Below are positions 7,879-19,650 of a DNA stretch of 43,811 nt, in pieces (positions within the stretch are counted from its first letter, which is position 1; each line of letters opens with the position of its first letter). A program made the translations under genes and the position numbers. Source of the stretch: Sulfurovaceae bacterium. Lineage in GTDB: Bacteria > Campylobacterota > Campylobacteria > Campylobacterales > Sulfurovaceae. Location of the stretch: NCBI GenBank assembly GCA_016744315.1, contig JADGER010000004.1, positions 1-43,811 on the forward strand, written 5' to 3'. Under the pieces are notes generated by a model. That model was given only the letters and a program-made list of their open reading frames with translations. It made no database searches and had not been told where the DNA came from.

Positions 7879-9312
7879 ATGTCACTTAAAGCCAAAGTCC
7901 TAACAGGCACTAAGTGGGTTGCCTTTGCAAATGTATTTAAGCAAGTGTTACAGGTTTTGAGCCTAGTAGTTTTTGCACGACTTCTTTCTCCTGATGATTT
8001 TGGTCTTTTTGCCTTGCTTATGATTTTTGTAAGTTTCTTGGCAATGTTTACAGATATGGGGACAGCTTCGGCACTTATTCATATAGACCAACCTAGCCAA
8101 AAACTTCTCTCTAGTGTGTTCTTTTTTAATATATTTTTAGGCTTTTTTCTAGCAGTATTGTTGGTGCTGTCAGCGAGTTCTATTGCTCTATTTTTTGCTA
8201 ATCCTCCCCTTGAATTTTTGTTACAGCTTATTTCTATAAATTTTATTATTATAAGTTTTGGTGTGGTGCAGAAAGCTCGTTATGAAAAGGCATTAGAATT
8301 TAGAGAGTTGGCTATGATAGAGACATTGGCTATCTTTATAGGTATAAGTACAGGGATTATTTGTGCTATTAATGGTTTAGGAGTTTATAGCCTTTTGGCT
8401 CAAACATTAGTTACAAGCCTTCTGTCTGTGCTTGCTCTTTGGATAGTTGCCAAATGGCGACCTTCTTTGCACTTTTCTTTTGAAGATATTAAAAGAATTT
8501 GGGGTTATACTGCCAATCTCTCTACTTTTAATTTTGTAAACTATTTTTCAAGAAATGCAGATAACTTTTTGATTGGAAAGTTCTTGAACTCTTCGGCTTT
8601 GGGAGTTTATAGCTTGGCTTATAGTATTATGCTCTATCCACTCCAAAATATCTCACGAGTTCTTTTGCGTATACTCTTTCCTGCTTTTTCTACAATACAA
8701 AATGATAATGAAAAGTTCAAAAGAGTTTATCTTAAAACTATATTTTTTATAGCCCTTGTTTCTTTTCCTATTATGGCTGGATTGGTGGCTACAGCAGATT
8801 TATTAGTAGCAGTTTTATTTGGTGATAAGTGGCTTGGTTTGGCTCAAATTCTTATGATTTTGGCTCCTGTAGGGATTATTCAATCTATTGGCACAACCAA
8901 TGGCTCTATCTTTATGGCAAAAGGAAATACAAGACTTTTGCTTAGAGTAGGGATATTTAGTACGGTTGTTACAATTGCTTTTTTTGTAGGTGGACTTTTT
9001 TGGGGTGTTGAGGGTGTGGCATTTTCTTATTTGCTTTCTAATATGGTATTATTTTATCCAGTTTTTCGTATCTCTTGGGGACAAATAGGACTAAGTGTAT
9101 CAGAAGGACTTGTTGTACTTTTGCCTCTTTTGGCTATTGTTTCAATAATGGGTGCGAGTGTATGGGGATTAGGGCAATGGTTAGATACGCTTTCTCTTTA
9201 CCCCGTTGTACAGCTTATACTTATGATTGTTGCAGGTGTAGTTTTGTATATAGCACTGCTAACACTCAAATATGGGAACCCAAAAAAGTTCCTTAAAGAA
9301 CTCAAGAGATAA
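7879..9312 (+). CDS. wzx: Wzx/WzxC-type polysaccharide flippase
   Basis: A 477-residue integral membrane protein with about 12-14 hydrophobic segments. The N-terminus (LSLVVFARLLSPDDFGLFALLMIF) is characteristic of the polysaccharide-export MATE-like (PST) family that includes WzxC and TuaB. It would flip lipid-linked oligosaccharide units across the inner membrane before polymerisation by the Wzy-like protein encoded at 12827. It is fused directly to the preceding glycosyltransferase (TAA-ATG). Its last 11 bases overlap the end of the convergent membrane-protein operon. Family assignment is firm; the transported glycan is unknown. Confidence 0.9.
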   Translation: MSLKAKVLTGTKWVAFANVFKQVLQVLSLVVFARLLSPDDFGLFALLMIFVSFLAMFTDMGTASALIHIDQPSQKLLSSVFFFNIFLGFFLAVLLVLSASSIALFFANPPLEFLLQLISINFIIISFGVVQKARYEKALEFRELAMIETLAIFIGISTGIICAINGLGVYSLLAQTLVTSLLSVLALWIVAKWRPSLHFSFEDIKRIWGYTANLSTFNFVNYFSRNADNFLIGKFLNSSALGVYSLAYSIMLYPLQNISRVLLRILFPAFSTIQNDNEKFKRVYLKTIFFIALVSFPIMAGLVATADLLVAVLFGDKWLGLAQILMILAPVGIIQSIGTTNGSIFMAKGNTRLLLRVGIFSTVVTIAFFVGGLFWGVEGVAFSYLLSNMVLFYPVFRISWGQIGLSVSEGLVVLLPLLAIVSIMGASVWGLGQWLDTLSLYPVVQLILMIVAGVVLYIALLTLKYGNPKKFLKELKR

Positions 9313-10324
9313 GTAAATTTCTCTTGTGTTTGTCCCATCGTTTGCTTCGTGTGGCTCGTATTTCTCTCCAAACTCTTTTTTTTAGGACAACTCTTTCAAA
9401 AGTTTTTTTAATTTGTTTCCAAATTGTATTCTTTTTATTTTTTTTGGCTTCTTGTCTCAAAGAGCGTTTTTCAGAGAGATTTTTGACGATATTACTATAT
9501 CTTGACCGTTTGTTAGAGAGTTTATCTACAGAGTTAAGTCCATGGTCTAATATAGACTCTAGCCATTTATTAAACATATTTGATAGCTTTACAAGCCACG
9601 CTTTTGGATCTATTCCAATATAATTTAGTATGGTATTAAAAAAGTTTAAAATAGCCGCTATAAAGTATACTATTTTATCTACAACGAGTATAAATTTTTG
9701 ACCTATTTTATATCTAGCAAGTGTTTCTAAAAAGAGATTGAGCATAAGTACTTGAAAGATAAAACTCAAAAAATTAAAGCTTGTAATAATAAGATTCCAT
9801 AGGATTGTTATGAGTGGTAAAAAAATAGCATACATAAATTTTTGGATAGCTGCACCCAAAACTTTTGTCCAAAAAAAGTAGACCATTGGAATAGACAAAA
9901 GCATACTTCCAAAGGCTTTGAGTTTTTTGGCAAGAGTTGATTCTAAGATCTCTTCAAACTTTTTTTTCACAACAAGCGTAAGGTTTTTTTTGTATCTATT
10001 TACAGAGTGTTCTGTAAAAAACCGAGAGAGAATATCAATAATATGCCGTTTTGTTAGCATTCCAGCAGTAGCTATAAGTATAGCTTTTTTACCACCAGCT
10101 TTGATAATGGCATGTGCGAGTGTCTTGGCTCCTGTTACTTTGGCACCAAGTCCAAATTTTAGAAAGAGTATACCAAGTGTTTCCCACCAGCCAAAAAAAT
10201 AGAGCGAAAAAAGTAAAAGCATAAACGATATAAGCGTAACAATTCCCACAATATGTTTGTGTACCCATGCTTTGAGGGTAAGAAAAGAGTGTGGTACTCT
10301 TTTATTCGTCTCCTGTGTCACCAT
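9302..10324 (-). CDS. Unrecognised membrane protein with strongly basic C-terminus (third gene of antisense operon)
   Basis: About 340 residues. The start at 10324 is chosen because GGGGGAG lies 6 bases upstream; a longer in-frame reading to 10450 would overlap the previous gene by about 150 bases. Hydrophobic segments follow a short N-terminal tail (HIVGIVTLISFMLLLFSLYFF), then a Gly/Ala/Lys-rich loop (GAKTLAHAIIKAGGKKAIL) and several more hydrophobic stretches. The last 90 residues are hydrophilic and very rich in Lys and Arg, predicted cytoplasmic and possibly nucleic-acid- or phospholipid-binding. I do not recognise the family. It is the last gene of a three-gene operon transcribed against the surrounding glycan cluster, and its 3' end overlaps wzx by 11 bases. 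Confidence 0.75.
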   Translation of the reverse strand: MVTQETNKRVPHSFLTLKAWVHKHIVGIVTLISFMLLLFSLYFFGWWETLGILFLKFGLGAKVTGAKTLAHAIIKAGGKKAILIATAGMLTKRHIIDILSRFFTEHSVNRYKKNLTLVVKKKFEEILESTLAKKLKAFGSMLLSIPMVYFFWTKVLGAAIQKFMYAIFLPLITILWNLIITSFNFLSFIFQVLMLNLFLETLARYKIGQKFILVVDKIVYFIAAILNFFNTILNYIGIDPKAWLVKLSNMFNKWLESILDHGLNSVDKLSNKRSRYSNIVKNLSEKRSLRQEAKKNKKNTIWKQIKKTFERVVLKKRVWREIRATRSKRWDKHKRNLLIS

Positions 10325-10931
10325 CTCCATCTCCCCCGTCACCAGTACCTGACTCTGTAGAGTTAACGCCTCTGATACCATGGAGTGCTGATCTAATTTG
10401 AGACCAAGTTCCACCCAAAAAGAGAATAACAAATATAGCAAACTGACCAAGCTCTACAGTCATACCCCATCCAATAGTATTAAACCATTTTAAAAATGCA
10501 ATAGGTGTTGCAAAAACAAGTGCAAGACCTATTATTCCAATGGTGTTAAGTGTTCCAGCACTCAAAGAGAGCATATAAAATGCAATACTAACAAGCAAAA
10601 TACCACTAAATGGATAAATAACATCTGAGGGTGTTTTTACTGATAAAAGCATTAATCCCAAGATAACTATAGATAAACCAAGAAGAATAAATATCTTTTT
10701 GGCTGTATTCATAACACCTTTGATATAATAGGTTTTTGCTATAAAATAAGTGAGAATTGTCAAAATAACAATAGCAATATTCTCAACTTTTTGTACCATG
10801 TTTGGAAGGGCAATAACTTCTTTGAACCAAAATTCAAAAAGATATACAGAGACCAAAGATAGAATCAAATTTATTCCTATCATTCCCCAGTTGCTTTTAT
10901 TACCACTTTTTACTGCTGTTTCTTTACTCAT
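10302..10931 (-). CDS. Unrecognised six-segment membrane protein with Gly/Asp tail (second gene of antisense operon)
   Basis: A 209-residue protein with about six hydrophobic segments (around 17-36, 46-70, 79-98, 106-150 as two, and 163-180). The acidic C-terminal tail has alternating Gly and Asp (SGTGDGGDGDGDTGDE). I do not recognise the family. The ATG at 10931 follows the previous stop by one base, and the GGAG ribosome binding site is inside the preceding gene. The DNA for the Gly/Asp tail is G-rich, unlike its AT-rich surroundings, and contains both the ribosome binding site and the start codon of the next gene, giving a 23-base overlap. This implies tight co-expression of the two proteins. 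Confidence 0.78.
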   Translation of the reverse strand: MSKETAVKSGNKSNWGMIGINLILSLVSVYLFEFWFKEVIALPNMVQKVENIAIVILTILTYFIAKTYYIKGVMNTAKKIFILLGLSIVILGLMLLSVKTPSDVIYPFSGILLVSIAFYMLSLSAGTLNTIGIIGLALVFATPIAFLKWFNTIGWGMTVELGQFAIFVILFLGGTWSQIRSALHGIRGVNSTESGTGDGGDGDGDTGDE

Positions 10932-10932
10932 A

Positions 10933-11808
10933 TTACTGCTCCTTAATAGATTGAGATTTATTTTTGATGTGATTATTTACACAATCAAAAAACTTTTTAT
11001 AGAGTTGCTGTTTTTGATCTTGGGAAGATGAGACTATTTCTATTCGTACTGCTTCACACTCTGGTGATAAAATATCATCATGCTCAAATGCTTTTTTAAG
11101 AAGTATAATAGTCTGAGTAAATCTGTTTTTGAAGGCAAGAATATATGCCTTAAGTGTTTCTGATATATTATGTATCTTCACATAAGATTGTGATTTTTTG
11201 AACCAAATGAGTGTAGCTATTACTATATCATAACGGCGTTTAAACCATGGTATTGCCATCAGCTGTGCTTCTCCTACATGCAAGACAAAGTGTACAGGAA
11301 TAAAAAAGAGTACTTTAAAAAGATACAATCCAATACCTATCCAAATATGCCCCGAGACAAAAGCACCTAATGCAAAAATACCAATAAGTTCCATAAAGAT
11401 AAATGGTGCGCCAAAGAGAGTAAGCACCATCCAATTTGGCATAGCTTTGATTTTGACTTCTGTATAATGAGCTATGCGTGATTTCTCTAATGATTTGGTA
11501 ATTCCCTTAAATCCTAATTCCCAAAATATCTCTAAAAAGATTACAACAAAAGCAGAGAGAGTAAAAAAGAGTATTCTTGCAAAGATATTATTGAGCTGTA
11601 ACTCTATTTCTTTGTTTTCACTCCAATTCTCTTTGACACTATAGAGCTTGTTTTCATAAGTGACCAAAAACCATTCACCAAAGCTCTTAATCTTAAGTCC
11701 AATTTTTTGCCATACTATCTTGGTATAAGGTATATATTCACCCAAAAAGAGGATAAGAATTGGCACCATTATCCAAGGATTTATAAGTAATGCTACTAAG
11801 TGATCCAT
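10933..11808 (-). CDS. Unrecognised multi-pass membrane protein (first gene of antisense operon)
   Basis: A 291-residue protein. Hydrophobic segments lie at about 5-22, 75-98, 125-170 (two or three) and 160-185. A hydrophilic stretch at 30-70 follows the first, and the last 90 residues are hydrophilic and mixed charge (ending in KNKSQSIKEQ). An extended -10 promoter lies upstream at 11845-11853 and an AAGGAAAA ribosome binding site precedes the ATG. I do not recognise the family. It heads an operon of three membrane proteins transcribed opposite to the glycan genes, which suggests an envelope function or an insertion into the cluster. No catalytic motif is evident. Confidence 0.8.
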   Translation of the reverse strand: MDHLVALLINPWIMVPILILFLGEYIPYTKIVWQKIGLKIKSFGEWFLVTYENKLYSVKENWSENKEIELQLNNIFARILFFTLSAFVVIFLEIFWELGFKGITKSLEKSRIAHYTEVKIKAMPNWMVLTLFGAPFIFMELIGIFALGAFVSGHIWIGIGLYLFKVLFFIPVHFVLHVGEAQLMAIPWFKRRYDIVIATLIWFKKSQSYVKIHNISETLKAYILAFKNRFTQTIILLKKAFEHDDILSPECEAVRIEIVSSSQDQKQQLYKKFFDCVNNHIKNKSQSIKEQ

Positions 11809-11844
11809 CTATTTTCCTTATAAAATTTATATTTTTAATAAACT

Positions 11845-11853
11845 ATTATACCA
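11845..11853 (-). promoter_or_regulatory. Extended -10 promoter (TGG-TATAAT) of the antisense membrane operon
   Basis: Read on the minus strand, TGGTATAAT lies 36 bases upstream of the ATG at 11808. It shares the 131-base divergent region with the promoter of the glycosyltransferase gene at 11940. No -35 match. Confidence 0.5.
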
Positions 11854-11903
11854 AAATATTTTAGTTTATACTCTTGCTAAGAAGTCTACTTTTTTGTTAA
11901 ATT

Positions 11904-11912
11904 TGATATAAT
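11904..11912 (+). promoter_or_regulatory. Extended -10 promoter (TGA-TATAAT) restarting the glycan cluster
   Basis: TGATATAAT sits 27 bases before the ATG at 11940, with an AAGGGAGTG ribosome binding site between. It probably drives 11940-19171, because the first two glycan genes are separated from this block by the antisense operon. Confidence 0.55.
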
Positions 11913-11939
11913 ATCTGTAAATTAAGGGAGTGATAGTAT

Positions 11940-12827
11940 ATGAAAAATCTTATCTGTATAAATACATATAATAGTGTCCAATTAGTCAAATCATTTATAT
12001 GGGATTATATAGAGTTTGCTAAATCTAATGAAGAGTATGATTTTGTAGTGAGTCTTGATGGAAGTGATAGTGATACTATTGCATATTGTCAAGCTCATAA
12101 TGTACCACTTGTCTATTCTGATGCTAATGAAGGTGTGGGTATTTCCAAAAATAGAATTATAGAATCTTTTGGTGATTATGATTACTACTTTTTTATTGAA
12201 GATGATATAGAACTTCTCAATCCTGAAGTATTTGATATTCATATCAAACTCTCAAAAGCACTTGATATTCACCACTTTTCTCTTTTTGAAGCAAGACGCA
12301 TTAGAAATCAAAAAGGGTGTTTGGAATCTGAGGGTTATCATATTATCCAAGCTATGTATGGTGGGGCTCCTTTTAACTTTTTTAGTAAAAAAGGTCTTGA
12401 TATAGTGGGTGGATTTCATACAAAATTTGCTGAATATAAACGCTTTGGACATACAGAACATACTTACCGTTTTGTAACTAATGGTTTAAGTAGCCACCCA
12501 TTTTTAATTATCCAAGAACTTCTTGATGGCTATTTTAGATGGAATGATCCTATATCACGAATTAAAATATCTGTAGAAGTATCTGAAAATAGACTTTTTA
12601 TGGAAGAAGAAAAGCTTATACAAGAGAAGATAAAATTTTTCCCTTTAGAAACACTCTCTGTTTATCACACAAGTAATATTGAAAATATGACTGCCTTAGA
12701 GAATGTTATTATTGACCCAAATATAAAACAGCATAAACAGAAATTTTATTTTAAATTATTTTTTTTAGAGTCTCTTCGTAAGCTCAAAAATATAGCTAGA
12801 TTTATCCTAAGAAAACCTCTTGCCTAA
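11940..12827 (+). CDS. Glycosyltransferase, GT-A fold
   Basis: A 295-residue probable family-2-like transferase. The N-terminus is LICINTYNSVQLV, with a nucleotide-binding Asp at 40 (VVSLDGSDSD), a segment NEGVGISKNRII (63-74) typical of GT-A enzymes, and a metal-binding acidic motif IEDDIEL (86-92). The second half contains FRWNDPISRIKIS and a basic amphipathic C-terminus, suggesting peripheral membrane attachment. Its stop shares one base with the ATG of the following polymerase-like gene (TAATGA). It is predicted to extend the lipid-linked oligosaccharide on the cytoplasmic face; the sugar is unknown. Confidence 0.82.
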   Translation: MKNLICINTYNSVQLVKSFIWDYIEFAKSNEEYDFVVSLDGSDSDTIAYCQAHNVPLVYSDANEGVGISKNRIIESFGDYDYYFFIEDDIELLNPEVFDIHIKLSKALDIHHFSLFEARRIRNQKGCLESEGYHIIQAMYGGAPFNFFSKKGLDIVGGFHTKFAEYKRFGHTEHTYRFVTNGLSSHPFLIIQELLDGYFRWNDPISRIKISVEVSENRLFMEEEKLIQEKIKFFPLETLSVYHTSNIENMTALENVIIDPNIKQHKQKFYFKLFFLESLRKLKNIARFILRKPLA

Positions 12828-14002
12828 TGAATAAGTCATACTTTCCTATGCTAGACCCTTTGGGGTTTTTATTATTATTACTTTATATGGTTATTTTGAT
12901 AGGAGCATTAATCTATATCTCTAGACGGCTCAAAGTAGGATTCTCTGCAAAAGCTATTAGTATGTTTTTTATCTACTATACACTCTTTTTTATTGTGAGT
13001 ACACTTTTGCCTTTTGTACCAGATTTACCAGATACAGAACTTTTTGCGTTAATAATTACCGAAAATTATTTTCCTCCGCATCAATCTTTGGGTGTACGGC
13101 TTTTTTATGGTATTACTTATCCTTTACGGTTTTTATCATTTTTTACTTTGGAGCTATTTATACTTTTGCAGATTTTTATTTTTATGCTCTCTTTAATGAT
13201 TCTATGGAAATCTTGGCAAATTGTATTAAAGTATAATCATCAAGATATAGCTCTAGGAGCAAATCTATTTTTATTTCTCTCTGCTATTTATCCCTCTTTT
13301 TTACTCTATATACCTATACCTTTACGAGAATTTTTTATTCTTTTTGGATTTTCAGTTATGATTTATGGATTGGTAGAGAGATATTATCTTGGAAGTGGAC
13401 TTTTTTATATATTCTTAGGATCACTTCTTTTGATTTTTGGAAGACCGCAACTTATTGTTATTGTTATTATCTTTTTGGCACTTTTCCAAAAAAATAGATG
13501 GATCAAATATGGATTAGTTGCAGGAAGTATACTTTTTCTTCCTATTATTTTTTCTAAACTTACTTCGTATCAGTTTACTCCAGAATTTTTTGCATATTTA
13601 CGCAATGTAAGTAATGAACGATATGGGGAATTAGCGTATGGAATGGTAGAATGGAGTAGTTATTGGGAGCTTATTCGTGATTTACCTCTGCTATTTTTGC
13701 AGTTTATACTCTCTCCTTTTCCTTTTTTACATGATAAAAATCCTCTCTCTCTTTTGGCTATATTTATAGATGCTCTGTTTGTGATTGCTATTTATCTTTC
13801 TGTATTATATGCAGGGTTAAAAGTATCCAAAATATATCTTTTTATATTTCTTACAAGTAGTATATTATTTGCTATATGGGAATTTCATCTAGGTGCAGCA
13901 GTTCGTCATCGTATGCCTTTGATAGCAATACTTCTTCCTGTGGCATCGTATGGGATGATAAAACTATACCAAGATATTCAAAATTATAAGGCAAAAAAAT
14001 GA
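12827..14002 (+). CDS. wzy: Wzy-like O-antigen/polysaccharide polymerase
   Basis: A 391-residue integral membrane protein with about 10 hydrophobic segments and a long periplasmic-type loop around 260-300 (FAYLRNVSNERYGELAY). The segment YPSFLLYIPIPLREFFILFG (about 155-174) and the late AAVRHRMPLIAILLP fit the Wzy/EpsG-type pattern: Arg-containing loops between membrane helices, low overall similarity. Its position between glycosyltransferases and next to a Wzx and a Wzz supports polymerase function. It overlaps both neighbours by 1-4 bases. Wzy proteins are too divergent for a firm call from sequence alone. Confidence 0.7.
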   Translation: MNKSYFPMLDPLGFLLLLLYMVILIGALIYISRRLKVGFSAKAISMFFIYYTLFFIVSTLLPFVPDLPDTELFALIITENYFPPHQSLGVRLFYGITYPLRFLSFFTLELFILLQIFIFMLSLMILWKSWQIVLKYNHQDIALGANLFLFLSAIYPSFLLYIPIPLREFFILFGFSVMIYGLVERYYLGSGLFYIFLGSLLLIFGRPQLIVIVIIFLALFQKNRWIKYGLVAGSILFLPIIFSKLTSYQFTPEFFAYLRNVSNERYGELAYGMVEWSSYWELIRDLPLLFLQFILSPFPFLHDKNPLSLLAIFIDALFVIAIYLSVLYAGLKVSKIYLFIFLTSSILFAIWEFHLGAAVRHRMPLIAILLPVASYGMIKLYQDIQNYKAKK

Positions 14003-14715
14003 CTCTACAGATACTTATTTCTACTATGAATAATAAATTTATAGATAGAAATATCACTCCTCCTGCACCTTATGTGCTTATCAATCAAATATCACCCGAG
14101 AAAGGCTTATCCAAAAGTAGAAACCAAGCTATAGCCAAAAATAGCAGTGATATTGGGCTTATTAGTGATGATGATTTGGAGTATAAAGAGGATATAGAGA
14201 ATATTATCCTAGAAGCATTTACAAAAAATAGTGATGCTGATATAATAACCTTTCAAGTTCAAACCCCAGATGGTTTAGCATATAAAAAATATAAAGCAGA
14301 CTCTTTTTGGCATACACAAAAGAGCATTATGAGTGTTTCTTCTGTGGAGATAGCATTTAGAAATTCTTCTATCAAAGAGAAGGCTCTTACATTTGATGAA
14401 AGGTTTGGTCTAGGAAGTGATTTTCCTACAGGTGAAGAGGTTATATTTTTGAGTGACGCATTGAAAATGGGTCTAAAGATTCTTTATATACCTATACCTA
14501 TAGTAATTCATCCCTTAGAGAGTTCAGGAAAAAACTATGATAATCCACTGCTTATACAGGCAAAAGGGGCTATGTTTTATAGAATATTTTCGTTTTTAGG
14601 CTATGGTGCTTCTTTGCTTTTTGCACTCAAAAAATATAAATCATCCCCGCACTCTCTAATGCACTTTTTTGCATTAATGTCAGAAGGTATACGCAACTAT
14701 AGGAGTATAAAATAA
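13999..14715 (+). CDS. Short glycosyltransferase family 2-like protein
   Basis: A 238-residue protein. It begins LQILISTMNN and has an SKSRNQAI segment (38-45) and a triple-Asp motif SDDDLEY (56-62), as in GT-A enzymes where the acidic motif binds metal and UDP-sugar. The region between the first strand and SKSRNQAI is shorter than in typical GT2 enzymes, so the usual first nucleotide-binding Asp loop is missing or altered. A hydrophobic helix follows at about 197-212. The ATG overlaps the polymerase stop (ATGA), and its own stop overlaps the wzz ATG by one base. Glycosyltransferase identity is likely, activity less certain. Confidence 0.75.
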   Translation: MTLQILISTMNNKFIDRNITPPAPYVLINQISPEKGLSKSRNQAIAKNSSDIGLISDDDLEYKEDIENIILEAFTKNSDADIITFQVQTPDGLAYKKYKADSFWHTQKSIMSVSSVEIAFRNSSIKEKALTFDERFGLGSDFPTGEEVIFLSDALKMGLKILYIPIPIVIHPLESSGKNYDNPLLIQAKGAMFYRIFSFLGYGASLLFALKKYKSSPHSLMHFFALMSEGIRNYRSIK

Positions 14716-15542
14716 TGAATCAAACAACAGTAGAAAGAAATGAGATAAATGAGATAATAGATCTTTTGATAGGCTATAAAAAACTAATTGCTAGTGTCAC
14801 TATAGTTATAGTTCTTATAGCTACGATATATGCTTTTTTTATTTACAAACCTATTTATCAAGCCACAGCTCTTATTCAGTTAGCCAAACAGAATACTTTT
14901 ATATTTGAAGATGCTAATACACTAAGAGAAAAGTTAATTAATAAGTATGCTATTTATACAGACCCTGATAAAGCATTCCCACATATTGCTAGTATAGAAA
15001 AGCCAAAATACTCAACAGGTTTTCTTGAAATTACAGCTTTCTCTTATAATAAATCAGAATTAAGAACCATACTTACAAAGAGTGTTTCTGCAATACAAGA
15101 AGATCATAATACTTCATTCCAAGCATATATTAAAAATCAAAAAAATGTACTTACGCAGTCGAATGATATTATAGAGATGATGCAAAAACAGATAAGTCAA
15201 CTAAAAATAAATAATGAGCAATTAGATACGCAACTCAAAGGCTTAGATAATAATCAGTTAGCATTGATTGCTATTAAAACAGTCACTATTATTAAAAATG
15301 AAACAGAGATAATACGATTAGAAGAAAAAGAAATACGACAAGTAAATTTTTCAAAGTCTTTAACTGTAACACTTGATCCCACAAGAACATTCAATACAAA
15401 ACTTATAAATGGTATTAATATTCATCCAAAACCTATTACTCCAAGTAAAAAAATTATTATTATTGTAGGATTTATAAGTGGAATACTCCTTGGACTTCTT
15501 TTGTCTTTTTTCTTGTCATTTCTAGCAAAAAGGAGAGAATAA
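14715..15542 (+). CDS. wzz: Wzz-type chain-length determinant / polysaccharide co-polymerase
   Basis: A 275-residue protein with the two-helix topology of polysaccharide co-polymerases. The first membrane helix is at about 28-48. A periplasmic coiled-coil region follows (50-235, with MMQKQISQLKINNEQL). A Pro-rich segment HPKPITPS precedes the second helix (about 250-270), which ends in a short basic tail. There is no cytoplasmic tyrosine-kinase domain, so it is of the Wzz class and not a Wzc. It sets glycan chain length with Wzy. The deacetylase gene starts one base after its stop. Confidence 0.85.
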   Translation: MNQTTVERNEINEIIDLLIGYKKLIASVTIVIVLIATIYAFFIYKPIYQATALIQLAKQNTFIFEDANTLREKLINKYAIYTDPDKAFPHIASIEKPKYSTGFLEITAFSYNKSELRTILTKSVSAIQEDHNTSFQAYIKNQKNVLTQSNDIIEMMQKQISQLKINNEQLDTQLKGLDNNQLALIAIKTVTIIKNETEIIRLEEKEIRQVNFSKSLTVTLDPTRTFNTKLINGINIHPKPITPSKKIIIIVGFISGILLGLLLSFFLSFLAKRRE

Positions 15543-15543
15543 T

Positions 15544-19171
<3,628 letters not shown>

Positions 19172-19196
19172 TGTATAAAATTTTAGGAGTTTATAC

Positions 19197-19607
19197 ATGA
19201 AAAAAATTACTGTACTAGCATTGTTATTAGCAACAAGCATGGCTTTTGGGATGAGTGTAGGTGAACTTAACAAAGCCTCAAAAGAAGATTTAATGAAAAT
19301 CAATGGTATTGGTGAAACAAAAGCAAATGCCATTATCAAACATAGATCAAAAACAAAATTTAAATCTATATCTGATTTAGAAGAGGTAAAAGGTATAGGA
19401 ACTGCACTTGCAAAGAATATCAAAAATGATGTTCACAAAAAACCTACAACTGATAAGAAAAAGACTAAGAGTAAAAAAGATACAACAACTACTTCTAGTA
19501 CAAAAAGTAAAAAAGATACAACAAGTACTTCTAGTAAAAAAGATAAAAAAAGTACAAAAGAGTCAAAAAGTACAAAAGATACAAAAACTAGTTCTAGTTC
19601 AAAATAA
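19197..19607 (+). CDS. ComEA-like helix-hairpin-helix protein with Lys/Ser/Thr tail
   Basis: A 136-residue exported protein. The signal peptide is at 1-18. The (HhH)2 domain is at 20-80, with the two hairpins INGIGETKANAII and VKGIGTALAKNI that bind DNA backbone non-specifically in ComEA-type proteins. The rest is a low-complexity tail of Lys, Ser, Thr and Asp that carries a 36-bp direct repeat in the DNA. The domain suggests periplasmic DNA binding in uptake or repair of incoming DNA. The basic tail may add DNA or wall affinity. It is monocistronic, followed by a strong hairpin, and no other competence gene is in the window. Confidence 0.88.
   Translation: MKKITVLALLLATSMAFGMSVGELNKASKEDLMKINGIGETKANAIIKHRSKTKFKSISDLEEVKGIGTALAKNIKNDVHKKPTTDKKKTKSKKDTTTTSSTKSKKDTTSTSSKKDKKSTKESKSTKDTKTSSSSK
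19470..19536 (+). repeat. Two-copy 36-bp tandem repeat in the ComEA-like tail
   Basis: AGTAAAAAAGATACAACAA begins at 19470 and again at 19506. Each copy continues with a near-identical TACTTCTAGTA. The copies encode SKKDTTTTSSTK and SKKDTTSTSSKK. Such repeats can change copy number by slippage. Confidence 0.75.
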
Positions 19608-19619
19608 GTGATATTTATT

Positions 19620-19640
19620 CCCCTTTATATTATAAAGGGG
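19620..19640 (+). terminator. Hairpin between convergent genes
   Basis: CCCCTTTATA and TATAAAGGGG form a perfect inverted repeat with one central base, 13 bases after the ComEA-like stop and 11 bases before the end of the convergent GGDEF-EAL gene. There is no long T tract on either side. It probably terminates both strands, but efficiency is unclear. Confidence 0.65.
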
Positions 19641-19650
19641 CGTATTATTA

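Noticed and set aside
9303-9326. Inverted repeat CAAGAGA/TCTCTTG between wzx and the convergent operon as a terminator
   Set aside because: Only a 7-bp stem with a 10-base loop, no T tract, and it lies partly inside coding sequence on both strands.
10325-10450. Longer N-terminus for the third membrane protein (start at 10450)
   Set aside because: It would overlap the second gene by about 150 bases; the internal ATG at 10324 has a clear ribosome binding site.
19441-19605. Short repeats in the ComEA-like tail as a CRISPR-like array
   Set aside because: The repeats are adjoining copies within one open coding frame, with no unique spacers and no cas genes nearby.
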